Below the pieces are notes generated by a model. That model saw nothing but the letters and a program-made list of their open reading frames with translations, searched no databases and was not told the origin of the DNA. From the NCBI RefSeq assembly GCF_000756375.1, contig NZ_JNFD01000030.1:1-64000 (forward strand): DNA of 64,000 bases. Direction: 5' to 3'. Positions 38,410-48,198 of the stretch are shown here, piece after piece (position 1 is the first letter of the stretch; each line of letters begins with the position of its first letter). Source of the stretch: Sphingopyxis sp. LC81 (GTDB lineage Bacteria; Pseudomonadota; Alphaproteobacteria; Sphingomonadales; Sphingomonadaceae). The position numbers were made by a program, and so were the translations under genes.

Positions 38410-41400
38410 CTAGAAGCGGTGCTCGAGCTTCAGCTTGAACTGGCGGCCGCGCGGATTGACGGTGCCCACGAAATAGCCTTCATCCTCGTCCGCGACCGGC
38501 GGGTCGGCGTCGAAAACATTGTTGACGCCGAACGTTACGCGCGTGTCGTTGCCGGGACCGAAGGCATAAGTGACGCGGGCGTTGTGCAGGATCGCAGGCT
38601 TCACGCGCAGATAGAAGCGTTTGATGCCATTATCGTCGAAGGTCATGATGCTCTTGGGCCGGCCCAGCGCTTCATAGATCGCCTCGGTGGTCGACGCCGA
38701 CGTGTCGGCGTAGGGGCCGTAATAGCTGGTGAACCAGCCCAGCGACCAGCCGTCGCTCTTCCAGTTCACCGACGCAATGCCTTTCCATTTCGCGCGCTTG
38801 TTCTTGCCGAGTTCGTCGGTCACGATACCATCGTCGGAAAGTTCCTCCTTGCGCTTCAGATAATGCGTCGCCTCGGCCTTCAATGTGAATTGACCGAGGC
38901 CAAAGTCGGGTACGCGATACTGCAGCGCGAGGTCGAGACCCGCGAGCTTGCGCGAACCGAGGTTGATATAGTCGTTCACGAGGCTGGTGATTTCCCCGAC
39001 GACGGCGCGTTTGGTGGCGTTGGTCGGCTGGGCGGCGTTGTACGCGTTGAAGGTAGCAATATCGGCCGCCGTCGGGGCGCGGCGGGTGACGCGGCTGTTG
39101 CCCGCATAGCCGGCCGTCCCCGAACCGAGGTCGATCTGGTCGGCGGATTTGCCGGAAGCGAGCCCCGCTTGGGTCGCGAGGTCGAGCAGCAGCTCGTCGG
39201 TCGCGAGCACCTCGGTGTTGCCGAGCGCGGTGATCGCGTCGCGCTGGTTCAGCCGCCAATAATCGACCGTGAAGGAAAGCCCGCGGACGCCGGGCACCTC
39301 CATCGCGATGCCCGCGCCGAAGTTCCGGGCCCTTTCGGGATTGAGCCGGTCGTTGCCCTGACGGAACGTCCGGCGCGGCGCGCTGTCGTCCGCCGCCGAG
39401 TTGGTGACGTCGCGGCGATAAGGATCGGCGGTATAGTTCACGCGCAGCAGCGGCGTGGTGTTGGTCTGCGCAAGGTTCGGCGCGCGGAACGATTCATTGT
39501 AGGATGCGCGCAACTTCAGCCACGGGGCCGGGCCCCACAGAATGCTGTATTTGGGCGTCGTGCTCGATCCGTGAATCGAAAAACGCTCGTGACGCACCGC
39601 GGCGCCGAGTTCGAGCCGGTCGAACAGGAAGAAGCGATTGTCCTCGGTGACGAGCGGCAACGCGACTTCGGCATAGGCCGCCTGCACATTTTGCTTGGCG
39701 TCGATGTCCGAGTTGGGGCTCATCGCGATGAAGTCGTTGTCATTCTCCCGCAGGTACGGAAAATCATTCCCCGATCCCGGTGGATTGAGGCCCGCGAAGG
39801 GCGCCTTCCACGCATGATAGCTCTCCCAGCGCGCCTCGGCGCCCGCGGCAACCTGGATGGGCCCGCCGCCGAAGGGAAGTTTCCACAGCTCGCCGCCGAT
39901 CTTCGCGTCCCACACGATGATCCGCGTTTTGCCGTAGCGGTTGTCGGTGTCGTACATCGGTTCGGTGACCGAGGCGGGATTGACGTAGGGCTGGTCCACG
40001 ACCACCCGGTTGTTCACCACCTTGAACGTGACGGGGAACGGATTGTAAGCGGTGCCGTCGGTGCGCGCGAGCGCCCGGCGCAGCAAAGATTCGCGGTAGA
40101 TGTTCGACTCGGTTTCATGGCTGTAGGCGCCCGAGACGAGCAGGCCGCTTTCCCAGGCCCAACTGTCGCCGAACTTGCCGCGCGCACCCGCCATCGCGCG
40201 ATAGAAGGTCGAATCAACCTCGATATAGCGATCCTTGGTGCCCGGCGGGATCAGCCCCGACACGATCGTGACGTCGGCGGGTGTGCCGGCGATGCGCGCG
40301 GTGCCGTCGGCGTTGGGCAGGCCCTGCGGATGATAGAAGCGCGAACCGAACGGGTTAAAGGGGTTCGACGCCGGGACATAGAGGCCCGGTTCGTTGACGT
40401 TCTGCATGTTCGCCGCTTCGCGCTGGCTGTTCGCGTGCGAGCCCGAGAAGAGGACGTCGCCAAAAAGGGTGAAGCTGTCGTTGAACTCATGCTCGACGAA
40501 CATCGCGAGATTGAGGCGTTTCAGGCCGGGCACGAGCGTCCGGTGCGGCAGGCGGTTGTCGTAATATTCGTCTTCGGGATTGCCGAGATTGCGCGACGGC
40601 GCGGTCTGCTTGAAATTCACCGCGCCATCCGCGCCGGGATAAAGGAAGAAGGTGCCGTCGGTCGCGACCGTCGCGACGCCGCCGGTCGGCGAGGTCGAGG
40701 TCGAAATCCCGCGGTTGCCGTCGGGGCGCCCGCCGTTGAAGGTCAGGAAGTCCGACTGGATGAACCCGCGGCGGAACTGGCCATAATGGGTGATCGTGCT
40801 GCCGTTATCGAGGTCGTTGTCGAGCGAGAAGTTCGCACCCGTCGCCGGATTGACGATCGGCAGGCCGTTCCACGGCGCGGGCAGCTTGCGCGTGCGCCTG
40901 AGGTCGGATTGCGAGCCCCATTTGCGGTCGCCGAAGAGCAGGTCGTTGCGCCGGAAATAGTCGGCCGAAATGCCGATCGACGTCTGGCCGAACTGAAAGG
41001 TCTTCGCCGCGGTGACGCGGAATTCTTCGGCGCCGCCATGCTGCGTGATCGCGCTTTCCATCGAGATGCGCCCGCGGTCCTTGGTCGGCGAGATGATGTT
41101 GTTGATCACCCCCGCCGCGGCGTCGGCGCCGTAGATTGCCGATGCGCCGTCGCGCAGCACTTCGACGCGCGAGATCAGGGCGGTCGGAATGACGTTGGCA
41201 TTGGCCGAAAGCGACGGCACGCCCTGATCGGTGCCTGAAATCGGATGCGGTGCCATGCGGCGACCGTTGATGAGCAACAGGGTGCTTCCCGCACCGATGC
41301 CGCGTAAATCGGGGGACGATACGTCGCCGCGCGCGCCTTGCGACGCGATTGTGCCTTCGTTGATTTCGGGGGGAGTCGCGGACGGCAGCGTCTCGTAAAG

Positions 41401-41640
41401 ATCGGCGCCGGTCGATCCGCCGCGCAGATCGATTTCCGACTGGTCGATGACCGTGACCGGCAGTGCAGTTTCGGCGCGCCGGATATTGGTGCCGGTCACG
41501 ACGATTTCCTTCGTCGGCGCGTCCGCTTCGGCGGGTGCCGCGTCGGCGGACGGAGCCGCATCCTGCGCGCGGGCACCGGCTGCTGTGGCGAGCGCGAACA
41601 CCATCGCGGTGCCGCATAGAATCGAATGACGAGCTTTCAT
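38410..41640 (-). CDS. TonB-dependent receptor of the phosphonate operon
   Basis: 1076 residues from ATG 41640, after a strong GGAGGGAAAC site. A signal peptide (cleaved after ARAQD) leads to an acidic linker and the TonB-box-like EIVVTGTNIRR. The plug domain follows (about 60-190, LLINGRRMAPHP, SAIYGADAAAGVINN), then a long 22-strand barrel ending in the aromatic KLKLEHRF. Such receptors import large or scarce ligands across the outer membrane. Its position between the OPA transporter and the phosphodiesterase suggests uptake of a phosphonate or its conjugate; the ligand cannot be read from sequence. Confidence 0.92.
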   Translation of the reverse strand: MKARHSILCGTAMVFALATAAGARAQDAAPSADAAPAEADAPTKEIVVTGTNIRRAETALPVTVIDQSEIDLRGGSTGADLYETLPSATPPEINEGTIASQGARGDVSSPDLRGIGAGSTLLLINGRRMAPHPISGTDQGVPSLSANANVIPTALISRVEVLRDGASAIYGADAAAGVINNIISPTKDRGRISMESAITQHGGAEEFRVTAAKTFQFGQTSIGISADYFRRNDLLFGDRKWGSQSDLRRTRKLPAPWNGLPIVNPATGANFSLDNDLDNGSTITHYGQFRRGFIQSDFLTFNGGRPDGNRGISTSTSPTGGVATVATDGTFFLYPGADGAVNFKQTAPSRNLGNPEDEYYDNRLPHRTLVPGLKRLNLAMFVEHEFNDSFTLFGDVLFSGSHANSQREAANMQNVNEPGLYVPASNPFNPFGSRFYHPQGLPNADGTARIAGTPADVTIVSGLIPPGTKDRYIEVDSTFYRAMAGARGKFGDSWAWESGLLVSGAYSHETESNIYRESLLRRALARTDGTAYNPFPVTFKVVNNRVVVDQPYVNPASVTEPMYDTDNRYGKTRIIVWDAKIGGELWKLPFGGGPIQVAAGAEARWESYHAWKAPFAGLNPPGSGNDFPYLRENDNDFIAMSPNSDIDAKQNVQAAYAEVALPLVTEDNRFFLFDRLELGAAVRHERFSIHGSSTTPKYSILWGPAPWLKLRASYNESFRAPNLAQTNTTPLLRVNYTADPYRRDVTNSAADDSAPRRTFRQGNDRLNPERARNFGAGIAMEVPGVRGLSFTVDYWRLNQRDAITALGNTEVLATDELLLDLATQAGLASGKSADQIDLGSGTAGYAGNSRVTRRAPTAADIATFNAYNAAQPTNATKRAVVGEITSLVNDYINLGSRKLAGLDLALQYRVPDFGLGQFTLKAEATHYLKRKEELSDDGIVTDELGKNKRAKWKGIASVNWKSDGWSLGWFTSYYGPYADTSASTTEAIYEALGRPKSIMTFDDNGIKRFYLRVKPAILHNARVTYAFGPGNDTRVTFGVNNVFDADPPVADEDEGYFVGTVNPRGRQFKLKLEHRF

Positions 41641-41755
41641 GTTTCCCTCCGCATTAAGCAAAAATCGCAGTCTGGGTAGGCAGGCGGCCACCGGTCGGCG
41701 CGGCCGCAAAATCTTGGCACGTGGAACTTTGCCAGGTGGCCCCCGCAGGGGCGGT

Positions 41756-43066
41756 TCATCGCCGGATGAACAACGCCACCGTTGCGCTGGCGGCACTCGC
41801 CCCCGCGACGATCAGGAACACCAGCGACGTGTCGTGGTGGGTATCCATGAAGCCGCCGATCAGCGGTTCGCCGAGCCCCGCAAAAAGATAGGCAAAGAAG
41901 TTCATGATCCCGATCGCCGTCCCCGCCCTTTTGTGTCCGACCAGATCGGGGCACAGCGCCCAGAAAGAGGACTGGGGGCCGTAGACGAAGAAGCCGCACA
42001 GGAAGAGCGTGGCGAGGCCGAGATACACCTCGCTGGCGGGGATCGTGTACATGAACAGCGAGGTCACGGTGGCGAGCACCATGTAGAGGACGATCGCCAG
42101 GTAGCGCTTCGATCCGAAGACATTGTCCGACACCCAGCCGTTGGTCGCGGCGCCGATCGCCATCCCGACGGGCAGCGCGACGCTGATCCACTGGGGATCG
42201 ATGAAGCTGTTTGATGGAGCCGCCTCCCCCGCACCGCCGAGGAAATGCACCGGCACCCACACGAGCAAGCCGTAACGCGCCGAATTCTGGAAGCCGATGG
42301 CAAGGCCGCCGAGCAGCAGGCGCCAGTTGGAAAGCACCGCCTTGTAACGCGCCCACGAACTCTCGTCGTCGGCGACATCGGGAGCGGCGTCCTCATCGGC
42401 GACATCGTCGTGCGGCGACTGGAACCCCAGGTCTTCGGGGCGCTCGCGCGCGACGAGGTAGAATGCGATCCCCCCGACCAGCATCAGCAGCACGGGAAGG
42501 CGAAAGATCCAGCGCCAGTCGAGCTGCAACACATGGACGACGATGATCGAGGTGACGAAGGACAGCACCGACGCCATACCGGCGGCGAACACATAGAATC
42601 CGAACACCTTGCCCCGCTCGTGCTTGCCGAACCAGTTCGACAACAGCCGGCTGCCGGGTGCCCAGCCCATCGCCTGGAAATAGCCGTTGAGCCCCCACAG
42701 CGCGCCGAGGCTGAGCACGCCGGTCGCGAAGCTCGCGGCCCAGTTGGCCATGCACGAGAGGATCGCACCCGCGCTCATCACGCGGCGGCCGCCGAACTTG
42801 TCGCCGAGGTTGCCGTTGATCGCCTGTCCGATCGCGTAGCACCACAGAAGCGCCGCGCTGACCCAGCCCAGCGTTTCTTTCGACACGCCGAATTCGGCCT
42901 GGATGCCCGGAATAGCAAAACCGAAAGTCTGACGACCTGTGTAAAAGAACAGATAGCAGAACATCGCCGCAAAAAGCATACGATGCTGCGCCTTGCGAAA
43001 TAACATACTACTATCTGTTAAGTTACAGATTTCCGTAACACCTTTTTGAACCACGTTCATTTGCAT
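41756..43066 (-). CDS. MFS transporter of the organophosphate:phosphate antiporter type
   Basis: 436 residues with twelve hydrophobic segments. The N-terminal half carries YTGRQTFGFAIPGIQAEFGVS, LGWVSAALLWCYAIGQAINGNLGDKFGGRRVM, the pattern of the OPA family (GlpT, UhpT), whose members exchange phosphorylated organics for phosphate. Position directly after phnY points to a phosphonate as substrate. The first 20 codons are unusually AT-rich and precede TM1, so the real start may be ATG 43006; ATG 43060 has the better ribosome site (GGGACAG). Gene boundaries at the 5' end are therefore unsure. Confidence 0.85.
   Translation of the reverse strand: MQMNVVQKGVTEICNLTDSSMLFRKAQHRMLFAAMFCYLFFYTGRQTFGFAIPGIQAEFGVSKETLGWVSAALLWCYAIGQAINGNLGDKFGGRRVMSAGAILSCMANWAASFATGVLSLGALWGLNGYFQAMGWAPGSRLLSNWFGKHERGKVFGFYVFAAGMASVLSFVTSIIVVHVLQLDWRWIFRLPVLLMLVGGIAFYLVARERPEDLGFQSPHDDVADEDAAPDVADDESSWARYKAVLSNWRLLLGGLAIGFQNSARYGLLVWVPVHFLGGAGEAAPSNSFIDPQWISVALPVGMAIGAATNGWVSDNVFGSKRYLAIVLYMVLATVTSLFMYTIPASEVYLGLATLFLCGFFVYGPQSSFWALCPDLVGHKRAGTAIGIMNFFAYLFAGLGEPLIGGFMDTHHDTSLVFLIVAGASAASATVALFIRR
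43013..43030. promoter_or_regulatory. Operator-like dyad at the start of the OPA transporter gene
   Basis: A perfect inverted repeat ATCTGT-TAAGTT-ACAGAT in an AT-rich pocket (about 43,000-43,135) of an otherwise GC-rich operon. It lies seven bases upstream of the possible ATG 43006. A second small dyad, GCAC-TTTAT-GTGC, is at 43082-43094. Together they suggest an internal promoter or operator between phnY and the transporter gene, though no clear -35/-10 pair is visible. Confidence 0.4.
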
Positions 43067-43135
43067 CTGTCCCGTGAATAGGCACTTTATGTGCTCTCTA
43101 TTTAGTGATTCTTGTGCAATTTTTATGACAAATTA

Positions 43136-44593
43136 TTAAATATTCCAGGGAAGCGACCATGTCCTGACGTTGGTAAAGCCTTTCATCGCCTCGACGACGC
43201 CCTCCTTGTCGCCGAGACCCGAATCCTTGATCCCGCCAAAGGGCGACATTTCGATCCGGTAGCCAGGGACTTCCCAGACGTTCACCGTCCCGACCTCGAG
43301 CTCGGCGACGAAGCGCGTGACATAATCGAGGCGGTTGGTGCAGACGCCCGACGACAGGCCGTAGGCGGTCGAGTTCGATATCCGGATCACCTCCGAAATA
43401 TCGTCGGGGCAGCGGACGATCGGGATCACCGGACCGAAGGTTTCCTCGAACACCAGTTCGCAATCGGCGGGCACATGGTCGACGACGGTCGGCGCGAACA
43501 GCGCCCCGCGCCGCGGCGCGCCGTGCAGGATTTCCGCACCGCGTTCTACCGCATCGTTGACGCGGTTTTCAAACAGGATCGCCGACCGTTCGTTGATCAC
43601 CGTGCCGACGTCGGTCGACGGGTCCATCGGGTCGCCGCTCTTCAGCAGCTTCGCCTTCGCGGCGACCAGTCTGGAAAAATCGTCGGCGACGCTGTCGACC
43701 ACCAGAATCCGCTTTACCGCGGTGCAGCGCTGGCCCGAATTCTTCGTCGCCCCGGCCACCGCCAGCTCGGCCGCCTTGTCGAGGTCGGCGTCTTCCATCA
43801 CGATCAGCGGATCGTTGCCGCCGAGTTCGAGCACCTTGCGCTTGTAGCCCGCGGTGTTGGCGATGTGCTTTCCGACGCGCACCGAACCGGTGAAGGTCAC
43901 GAGGTCTGCATCGGGGTCGGTGATCATCGCGTCGCCCATCGTCGACGGATTGCCGGTGATCACCGACAGCATTTCGGGCGGCAGCCCGGCCTCATACAGC
44001 ACGTCGGCGAGCGCGAGCGCGGTGAGCGGGGTCAGTTCGGTCGGTTTCAGCACCACGCGATTATTCGTCGCGATCGCCGGCGCCAGCTTGTGGCTGACCA
44101 TGTTGAGCGGGTGGTTGAACGGCGTGATCGCGGACACCACGCCGAGCAGCGGCACCCGTGTCGTGAAGATCTTGCGCTCCTTGCCCATCGGCGAGATGTC
44201 GCAGGCATAGATTTCGCCATCGTCCTTGATCGTGAGCTGCGCCGCGAACGACCAGACGTCATAGGCGCGGCTGGCCTCGTACAGGCCGTCCTTCCAGCAC
44301 AGCCCGGTCTCGGCGACGATCAGCCGCGCGAACTTCTCCTTGCGATCGCGCAGCAGTTCGGCGGTGCGCTGCAATATCTGCTGGCGCTCGTACCGGCTCA
44401 GCTTCGGCTTGAACGCCTTGGCGGTGCGGAACGCTTCGCGGACATGCTCGGGCCGCGCCGCCGGGACGGTGCCGGTCAGCGTATTGTCATAAGGATTGCG
44501 GACCTCGATCACGTCGTCGGTCTGGACGAGCTTGCCGGCAATGCGCATCGATTCGAGGCGAACGGGCTGGCTGGGGCGGGTGTGGATGTTCAT
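43136..44593 (-). CDS. phnY: Phosphonoacetaldehyde dehydrogenase PhnY
   Basis: A 485-residue aldehyde dehydrogenase, the same length as characterised PhnY. The catalytic Cys is in [12 protein letters not shown] (about residue 288) and the general-base Glu in VLELGGNDP (about 255). The C terminus [24 protein letters not shown]...SLPW closely follows the PhnY pattern as I know it. The enzyme oxidises phosphonoacetaldehyde to phosphonoacetate with NAD. Its start lies one base after the phnA stop, confirming coupling to the next enzyme of the pathway. Confidence 0.93.
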   Translation of the reverse strand: MNIHTRPSQPVRLESMRIAGKLVQTDDVIEVRNPYDNTLTGTVPAARPEHVREAFRTAKAFKPKLSRYERQQILQRTAELLRDRKEKFARLIVAETGLCWKDGLYEASRAYDVWSFAAQLTIKDDGEIYACDISPMGKERKIFTTRVPLLGVVSAITPFNHPLNMVSHKLAPAIATNNRVVLKPTELTPLTALALADVLYEAGLPPEMLSVITGNPSTMGDAMITDPDADLVTFTGSVRVGKHIANTAGYKRKVLELGGNDPLIVMEDADLDKAAELAVAGATKNSGQRCTAVKRILVVDSVADDFSRLVAAKAKLLKSGDPMDPSTDVGTVINERSAILFENRVNDAVERGAEILHGAPRRGALFAPTVVDHVPADCELVFEETFGPVIPIVRCPDDISEVIRISNSTAYGLSSGVCTNRLDYVTRFVAELEVGTVNVWEVPGYRIEMSPFGGIKDSGLGDKEGVVEAMKGFTNVRTWSLPWNI

Positions 44594-44594
44594 C

Positions 44595-45836
44595 TCAGCG
44601 CACCAGGTTCAGCGCCATGTCGAACGCGTCGAAATTGCGCAGGACGCGATCGGAGCTCACCTCGGTCGGGCGGTTCGAGATCAACGGCACGGTCTGTTCG
44701 GTCAGTCCGCCGTGGCTGCGCAGCGGTTCGGTGAGCCCCGAAAAATCGTGTCGCGCGGCGGTGGTGCCGAGCACCTTGTGGCGATCGCAGATGACGACGA
44801 CGTCGCCGATGCGGTCGATCGGCAGTTCGAAGCGCTCGCCCGCCTCCGCGGCCGCAATCGCGACCGTCACGCCCTCGATCGCGCTGGCAGCGTCGATCAC
44901 CGGCTGCACCTTGTCGGCGTCGACATAGACCGTCGCGAACGACCCGAGCGCGCCGTGGTGCGCGACATAGGGATCGGTGATCGGCAGGATCACGCGCGCG
45001 GTGCCTGCGCCGAGCTCGGCATCGAGCACGTCCTGCAGATAGATGACGTCCGGCTGCTGCTCGCTGTCGTGCTTGTCGTTCATGCCATGGTCGGCGGTGA
45101 TGACGATCGTGCAGCCGGCGGCGTCGAGCTGCCCGACATAGCGGTCGAACATCGCGTAGAAATCATTCGCCGCCTTGGCCCCTGGTGCCGCCTTGTGCTG
45201 CACATAGTCGGTCGTCGAAAGATACATGAGGTCGGGGCGGAAGCTGTCCAGCAGCTTGACGCCGGCCGCAAAGATGAACTCCGAAAGGTCGGCGGAGTAA
45301 ACGTTCGGGAGCGGCAGGCCGACGAAATCGAGCACGTCCTCGATGCCATTCTCGGCCTTGGTCGCCTGGTCGGCCTTTTCCGACGAGAAGGCGATCGCGG
45401 TGCCGCTGGCGAAGTCCAGCCCCTTGCCGAGCAGCGTGCGCAGCTTGTCCTTCGCCGTCACCACCGCGATCTTCAACCCAGCCTGTTGGGCCGTTGCGAA
45501 GATAGTCGGCACGCGCAGGAATTTGGCGTCGTTCATCATCACCTCGACGCCCGCCTCGCGGTCGTAGAAGAAATTGCCCGAAATGCCGTGCACCGACGGC
45601 GGGCGACCGGTGACGATCGACAGATTGTTCGGGTTGGTGAAGGTCGGGACCACCGACAGCGCGGTCCGGTTCGTCCCGGTCTTCAGTATCCGGTCGAGGT
45701 TCGGCGCGACCCCCGCCGCGATCGCGGCCTCGATATAGCCGGGTTCGGAACCGTCGAGGCAGATGACGACGACGGGCCGGTCGGGGCGCTGGTATGCGCG
45801 GCCGTTGACGACAAGGTCGGCGGGGTTGGTGGGCAT
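44595..45836 (-). CDS. phnA: Phosphonoacetate hydrolase PhnA
   Basis: 413 residues of the alkaline phosphatase superfamily. Metal ligands and nucleophile are complete: Asp28 in VICLDGSEP, Thr67 in FTNPNN, Asp and His in STTDYVQHK, Asp-His in TADHGMND, and His in LRSHGG near the C terminus. The overall pattern, with no signal peptide, fits zinc-dependent phosphonoacetate hydrolase, which splits the C-P bond to acetate and phosphate. AGGAGG is 12 bases before ATG 45836 but only 6 before an in-frame GTG at 45842, so translation may begin at GTG. It lies 17 bases after the dehydrogenase gene. Confidence 0.93.
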   Translation of the reverse strand: MPTNPADLVVNGRAYQRPDRPVVVICLDGSEPGYIEAAIAAGVAPNLDRILKTGTNRTALSVVPTFTNPNNLSIVTGRPPSVHGISGNFFYDREAGVEVMMNDAKFLRVPTIFATAQQAGLKIAVVTAKDKLRTLLGKGLDFASGTAIAFSSEKADQATKAENGIEDVLDFVGLPLPNVYSADLSEFIFAAGVKLLDSFRPDLMYLSTTDYVQHKAAPGAKAANDFYAMFDRYVGQLDAAGCTIVITADHGMNDKHDSEQQPDVIYLQDVLDAELGAGTARVILPITDPYVAHHGALGSFATVYVDADKVQPVIDAASAIEGVTVAIAAAEAGERFELPIDRIGDVVVICDRHKVLGTTAARHDFSGLTEPLRSHGGLTEQTVPLISNRPTEVSSDRVLRNFDAFDMALNLVR

Positions 45837-45853
45837 GTTCACAAAATTCCTCC

Positions 45854-46963
45854 TCAGGCGGCGCTGGATAGAAAGGCATCGCGGGTGCCGATAAAATTGC
45901 GCCCTCGCTCGCCGTCGAGGGCATCGTCGATCGCCGCGAGCCAATTCTCGCGCGTGACGCCGTAATCGGTTGCGTCGGTCGACACGCCGAGACCGGTCAG
46001 GAAGGCATCGAGCCGGTCGGCACCCGCAGCGAGATCGTCGCCGAAGATTCGCGCCAGTGCTTGGTCGCAGGCCGCGTTCTGCCCGATCACGCTGCGCATC
46101 ACGGCGGGCAGCATGAACGAACAGGCGATCCCGTGGACGGTGCCGTGATGCAGCGTCAGATAATAGGACAGCGAATGCGCGAGCGCGGTCTTGGTGTTCG
46201 AAAAGGCAAGTCCGGCAAACAGGCTGGCGCGCGCGACGCGGGTCCGCAGCTCGAGATTGCCGAGGTCGTCGACCAATCTGGGCAGTGCGTCGATCAACTC
46301 GCTCGCGGCGAAAATCGCGTGGTTCGCCGAGACGGGGTTGGCGTTGACGTTCCAGATGCTTTCGAGCGCGTGCGACAGCGTATCGAGGCCCGTCGCCAGT
46401 GTCAGCCCGCGCGGCACGCCCAGCGAGGTCGAGGGGTCGATGATCGCGTGTTCGGGATAGAGGTCGGGTCGGTTCAGCGAATATTTCTTGCGCGCATCGG
46501 TGTCCCAGATCGTCGCCCACGAGGTGACCTCGCTGCCGGTGCCGAAGGTCGTCGGCACCGCGATGATCGGCATCGCCTTCACCGCCTCGGCGCCCTTCCG
46601 GCCTTCGAGGAAGCCCTGGACGTTGGCGAAGTCGCCGTTCGAGACGGCCAGCGCCTTGGCCGAATCGATCACCGATCCGCCGCCGAACGCGACGATGACT
46701 TCGGGCGGCGTCGCGGCGGAACCAAAGGTACGGCACAGGCCGCGCAGCCCGTTGAAGCTGGGGTTCGGTTCGACCTCGCGCACCACGACCGCAGGGGTGC
46801 CGACACGCGCCGAAATCGCCGCAACGATGTCGTCGAAATAGGGATGATCATTGTAAGTGACTAGGCAATAGCCGCGGCCCGCGACCTTGTCGGCGACCGC
46901 CGCCACGGCGTCCCCGCAAAACGTCACCTCGACGGGATTCCCATATTTCCACGAATTCGACAT
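45854..46963 (-). CDS. Iron-containing alcohol dehydrogenase, likely phosphonate-alcohol dehydrogenase
   Basis: 369 residues of the group III alcohol dehydrogenase family. NAD-binding GGGSVIDSAKA is at 95-105. The metal ligands are present: Asp194 and His198 in GLDTLSHALE, His263 in LAHSLS and His277 in TVHGIA. Relatives in phosphonate biosynthesis reduce phosphonoacetaldehyde to 2-hydroxyethylphosphonate; as first gene of an operon with phnA and phnY, the reverse oxidation is the likely reaction, by inference. A generic alcohol substrate cannot be excluded from sequence alone. It is divergent from the LysR gene. Confidence 0.85.
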   Translation of the reverse strand: MSNSWKYGNPVEVTFCGDAVAAVADKVAGRGYCLVTYNDHPYFDDIVAAISARVGTPAVVVREVEPNPSFNGLRGLCRTFGSAATPPEVIVAFGGGSVIDSAKALAVSNGDFANVQGFLEGRKGAEAVKAMPIIAVPTTFGTGSEVTSWATIWDTDARKKYSLNRPDLYPEHAIIDPSTSLGVPRGLTLATGLDTLSHALESIWNVNANPVSANHAIFAASELIDALPRLVDDLGNLELRTRVARASLFAGLAFSNTKTALAHSLSYYLTLHHGTVHGIACSFMLPAVMRSVIGQNAACDQALARIFGDDLAAGADRLDAFLTGLGVSTDATDYGVTRENWLAAIDDALDGERGRNFIGTRDAFLSSAA

Positions 46964-47023
46964 CGGCGCTTTCGTCCCCCCTCTACTATTGTTGGGGAGC
47001 CTTGAAGCCGATGCGCACCGTAT

Positions 47024-47036
47024 TATCCAATTGATA
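47024..47036. promoter_or_regulatory. LysR-type binding box between the operon and its regulator
   Basis: TATC-CAATT-GATA, 13 bases, is an inverted repeat of the T-N11-A class recognised by LysR-type regulators. It lies in the 101 bp between the divergent starts of the dehydrogenase (46963) and the LysR gene (47065). From there it could control both directions. The AT-rich TATATAAAAAA just before the LysR ATG may contain that gene's -10 region. Confidence 0.6.
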
Positions 47037-47064
47037 GTTTTCGTCTCATCTATATAAAAAATCT

Positions 47065-47946
47065 ATGAGATACACGCAGCTCCGATCCTTTCACGCGGTC
47101 GCCGAAACCGAGAGTGTCACCGCCGCAGCGAACCGGCTCAACATCAGCCAGCCGACGCTGACCACACAAATCCGCCAGCTGGAGGAGGAATATGCGGTCG
47201 AATTGTTCGTGCGCACCGGGCGGCGGATGCGCCTGACCGACGCCGGGCGCGAGCTTCAGCAGATCACGCGGCGCATGATCGCCGACGAAGCTGATGCGCG
47301 GCACTTCCTGACTGAAAGCCGCGAATTGCGCACCGGCCACCTTCGCGTCGGCGCGGTCGGCCCTTTTCACGTCACCGAGATGCTCGTCGCCTTCCACGCC
47401 CGCTATCCCGAAATCGAAATTTCGGTGTCGATCGGCAATTCCAACATCGTGCTGCGCAATCTTCTCGAGTTCGAATCCGACGTCGCGGTGCTCGCCTATG
47501 TCGAGAACGACGAGCGGCTGTGGTTCTCGCAGTATAGCGAAAGCCCGATCGTCGCGTTCGGGCGCCGCGACCATCCGCTTTTCGCGCCGGACCGCGAGCA
47601 TATCAGCATCACCGAACTCGACGGCCAGCCGATGGTCGCGCGAGAGCATGGCTCGAACACCCGCCGCGCTAGCGACGAGGCGATGGCGAAGGCGAATGTG
47701 CGGCCGAAAATCGTGATGGAGATCGGAAGCCGCGAAGCGGTGCGCGAGGCGGTAGCGAGCGGCGTCGGCTTCGGTTTCGTCTCCAGCGCCGAATATATCG
47801 CCGACGATCGCATCCGCAGCCTGCCGGTCGTCGATGCCGAAATCTTCAACTATGCTCACATCGTGTGTCGCCAGGATCGACTGCAATCGCGGATGATCTC
47901 CGCGTTTCTCGATGTCACCAGAGCACTACATTCCACTGATCTTTAG
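47065..47946 (+). CDS. LysR-family regulator of the phosphonate operon
   Basis: 293 residues. The N-terminal winged helix has the LTTR pattern MRYTQLRSFHAVAETESVTAAANRLNISQPTLTTQIRQLEEE; the effector domain (about 90-290) follows with GHLRVGAVGPFHVTEML. It is transcribed divergently from the seven-gene operon, with a T-N11-A box between the starts, so it very likely controls the operon in response to a phosphonate intermediate. LysR regulators are also found beside phn genes in other bacteria. The ligand is not predictable. Confidence 0.9.
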   Translation: MRYTQLRSFHAVAETESVTAAANRLNISQPTLTTQIRQLEEEYAVELFVRTGRRMRLTDAGRELQQITRRMIADEADARHFLTESRELRTGHLRVGAVGPFHVTEMLVAFHARYPEIEISVSIGNSNIVLRNLLEFESDVAVLAYVENDERLWFSQYSESPIVAFGRRDHPLFAPDREHISITELDGQPMVAREHGSNTRRASDEAMAKANVRPKIVMEIGSREAVREAVASGVGFGFVSSAEYIADDRIRSLPVVDAEIFNYAHIVCRQDRLQSRMISAFLDVTRALHSTDL

Positions 47947-48030
47947 CTGGTATGGCCGGAAGCGGACGGTCTGCTTTCAGTCTCCTTTGTGCGAAAAGCG
48001 GCCGTCCGCAATCTTTGGCGAAGAGACAAC

Positions 48031-48198
48031 ATGCGCACCAGACTAAGCATTTGCTTAAAGAAGCTTTCTTATCGATCGGAGGAGGAGGCGCTTGTTGTCG
48101 TTCGGCGCTCTGAATTGCAGCTCCGGACATACCGCTGCGACCGCTGCCGGCGGTTTCACTTAACGAGCCGCACAAAGGGCAAGCCTTCACCTCGGTGA
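48031..48198 (+). CDS. Small protein with a CxxC-type zinc motif
   Basis: 55 residues from ATG 48031: basic N terminus, then LSYRSEEEALVVVRRS and the ending YRCDRCRRFHLTSRTKGK. The pattern tYxCdxCxxxHlTS is shared by many very small proteins of plasmids, islands and phages and could bind zinc as Cys-Cys-His. An AAGAGACAAC sequence precedes the ATG. A hairpin CACCTC-GGT-GAGGTG (48188-48202) overlaps the stop. The rest of 47,947-48,448 (about 330 bases) shows only short palindromes. Function unknown. Confidence 0.55.
   Translation: MRTRLSICLKKLSYRSEEEALVVVRRSELQLRTYRCDRCRRFHLTSRTKGKPSPR

Noticed and set aside
38419..41238. A 939-codon open frame opposite the TonB receptor
   Set aside because: Antisense shadow; no signal peptide or domain.
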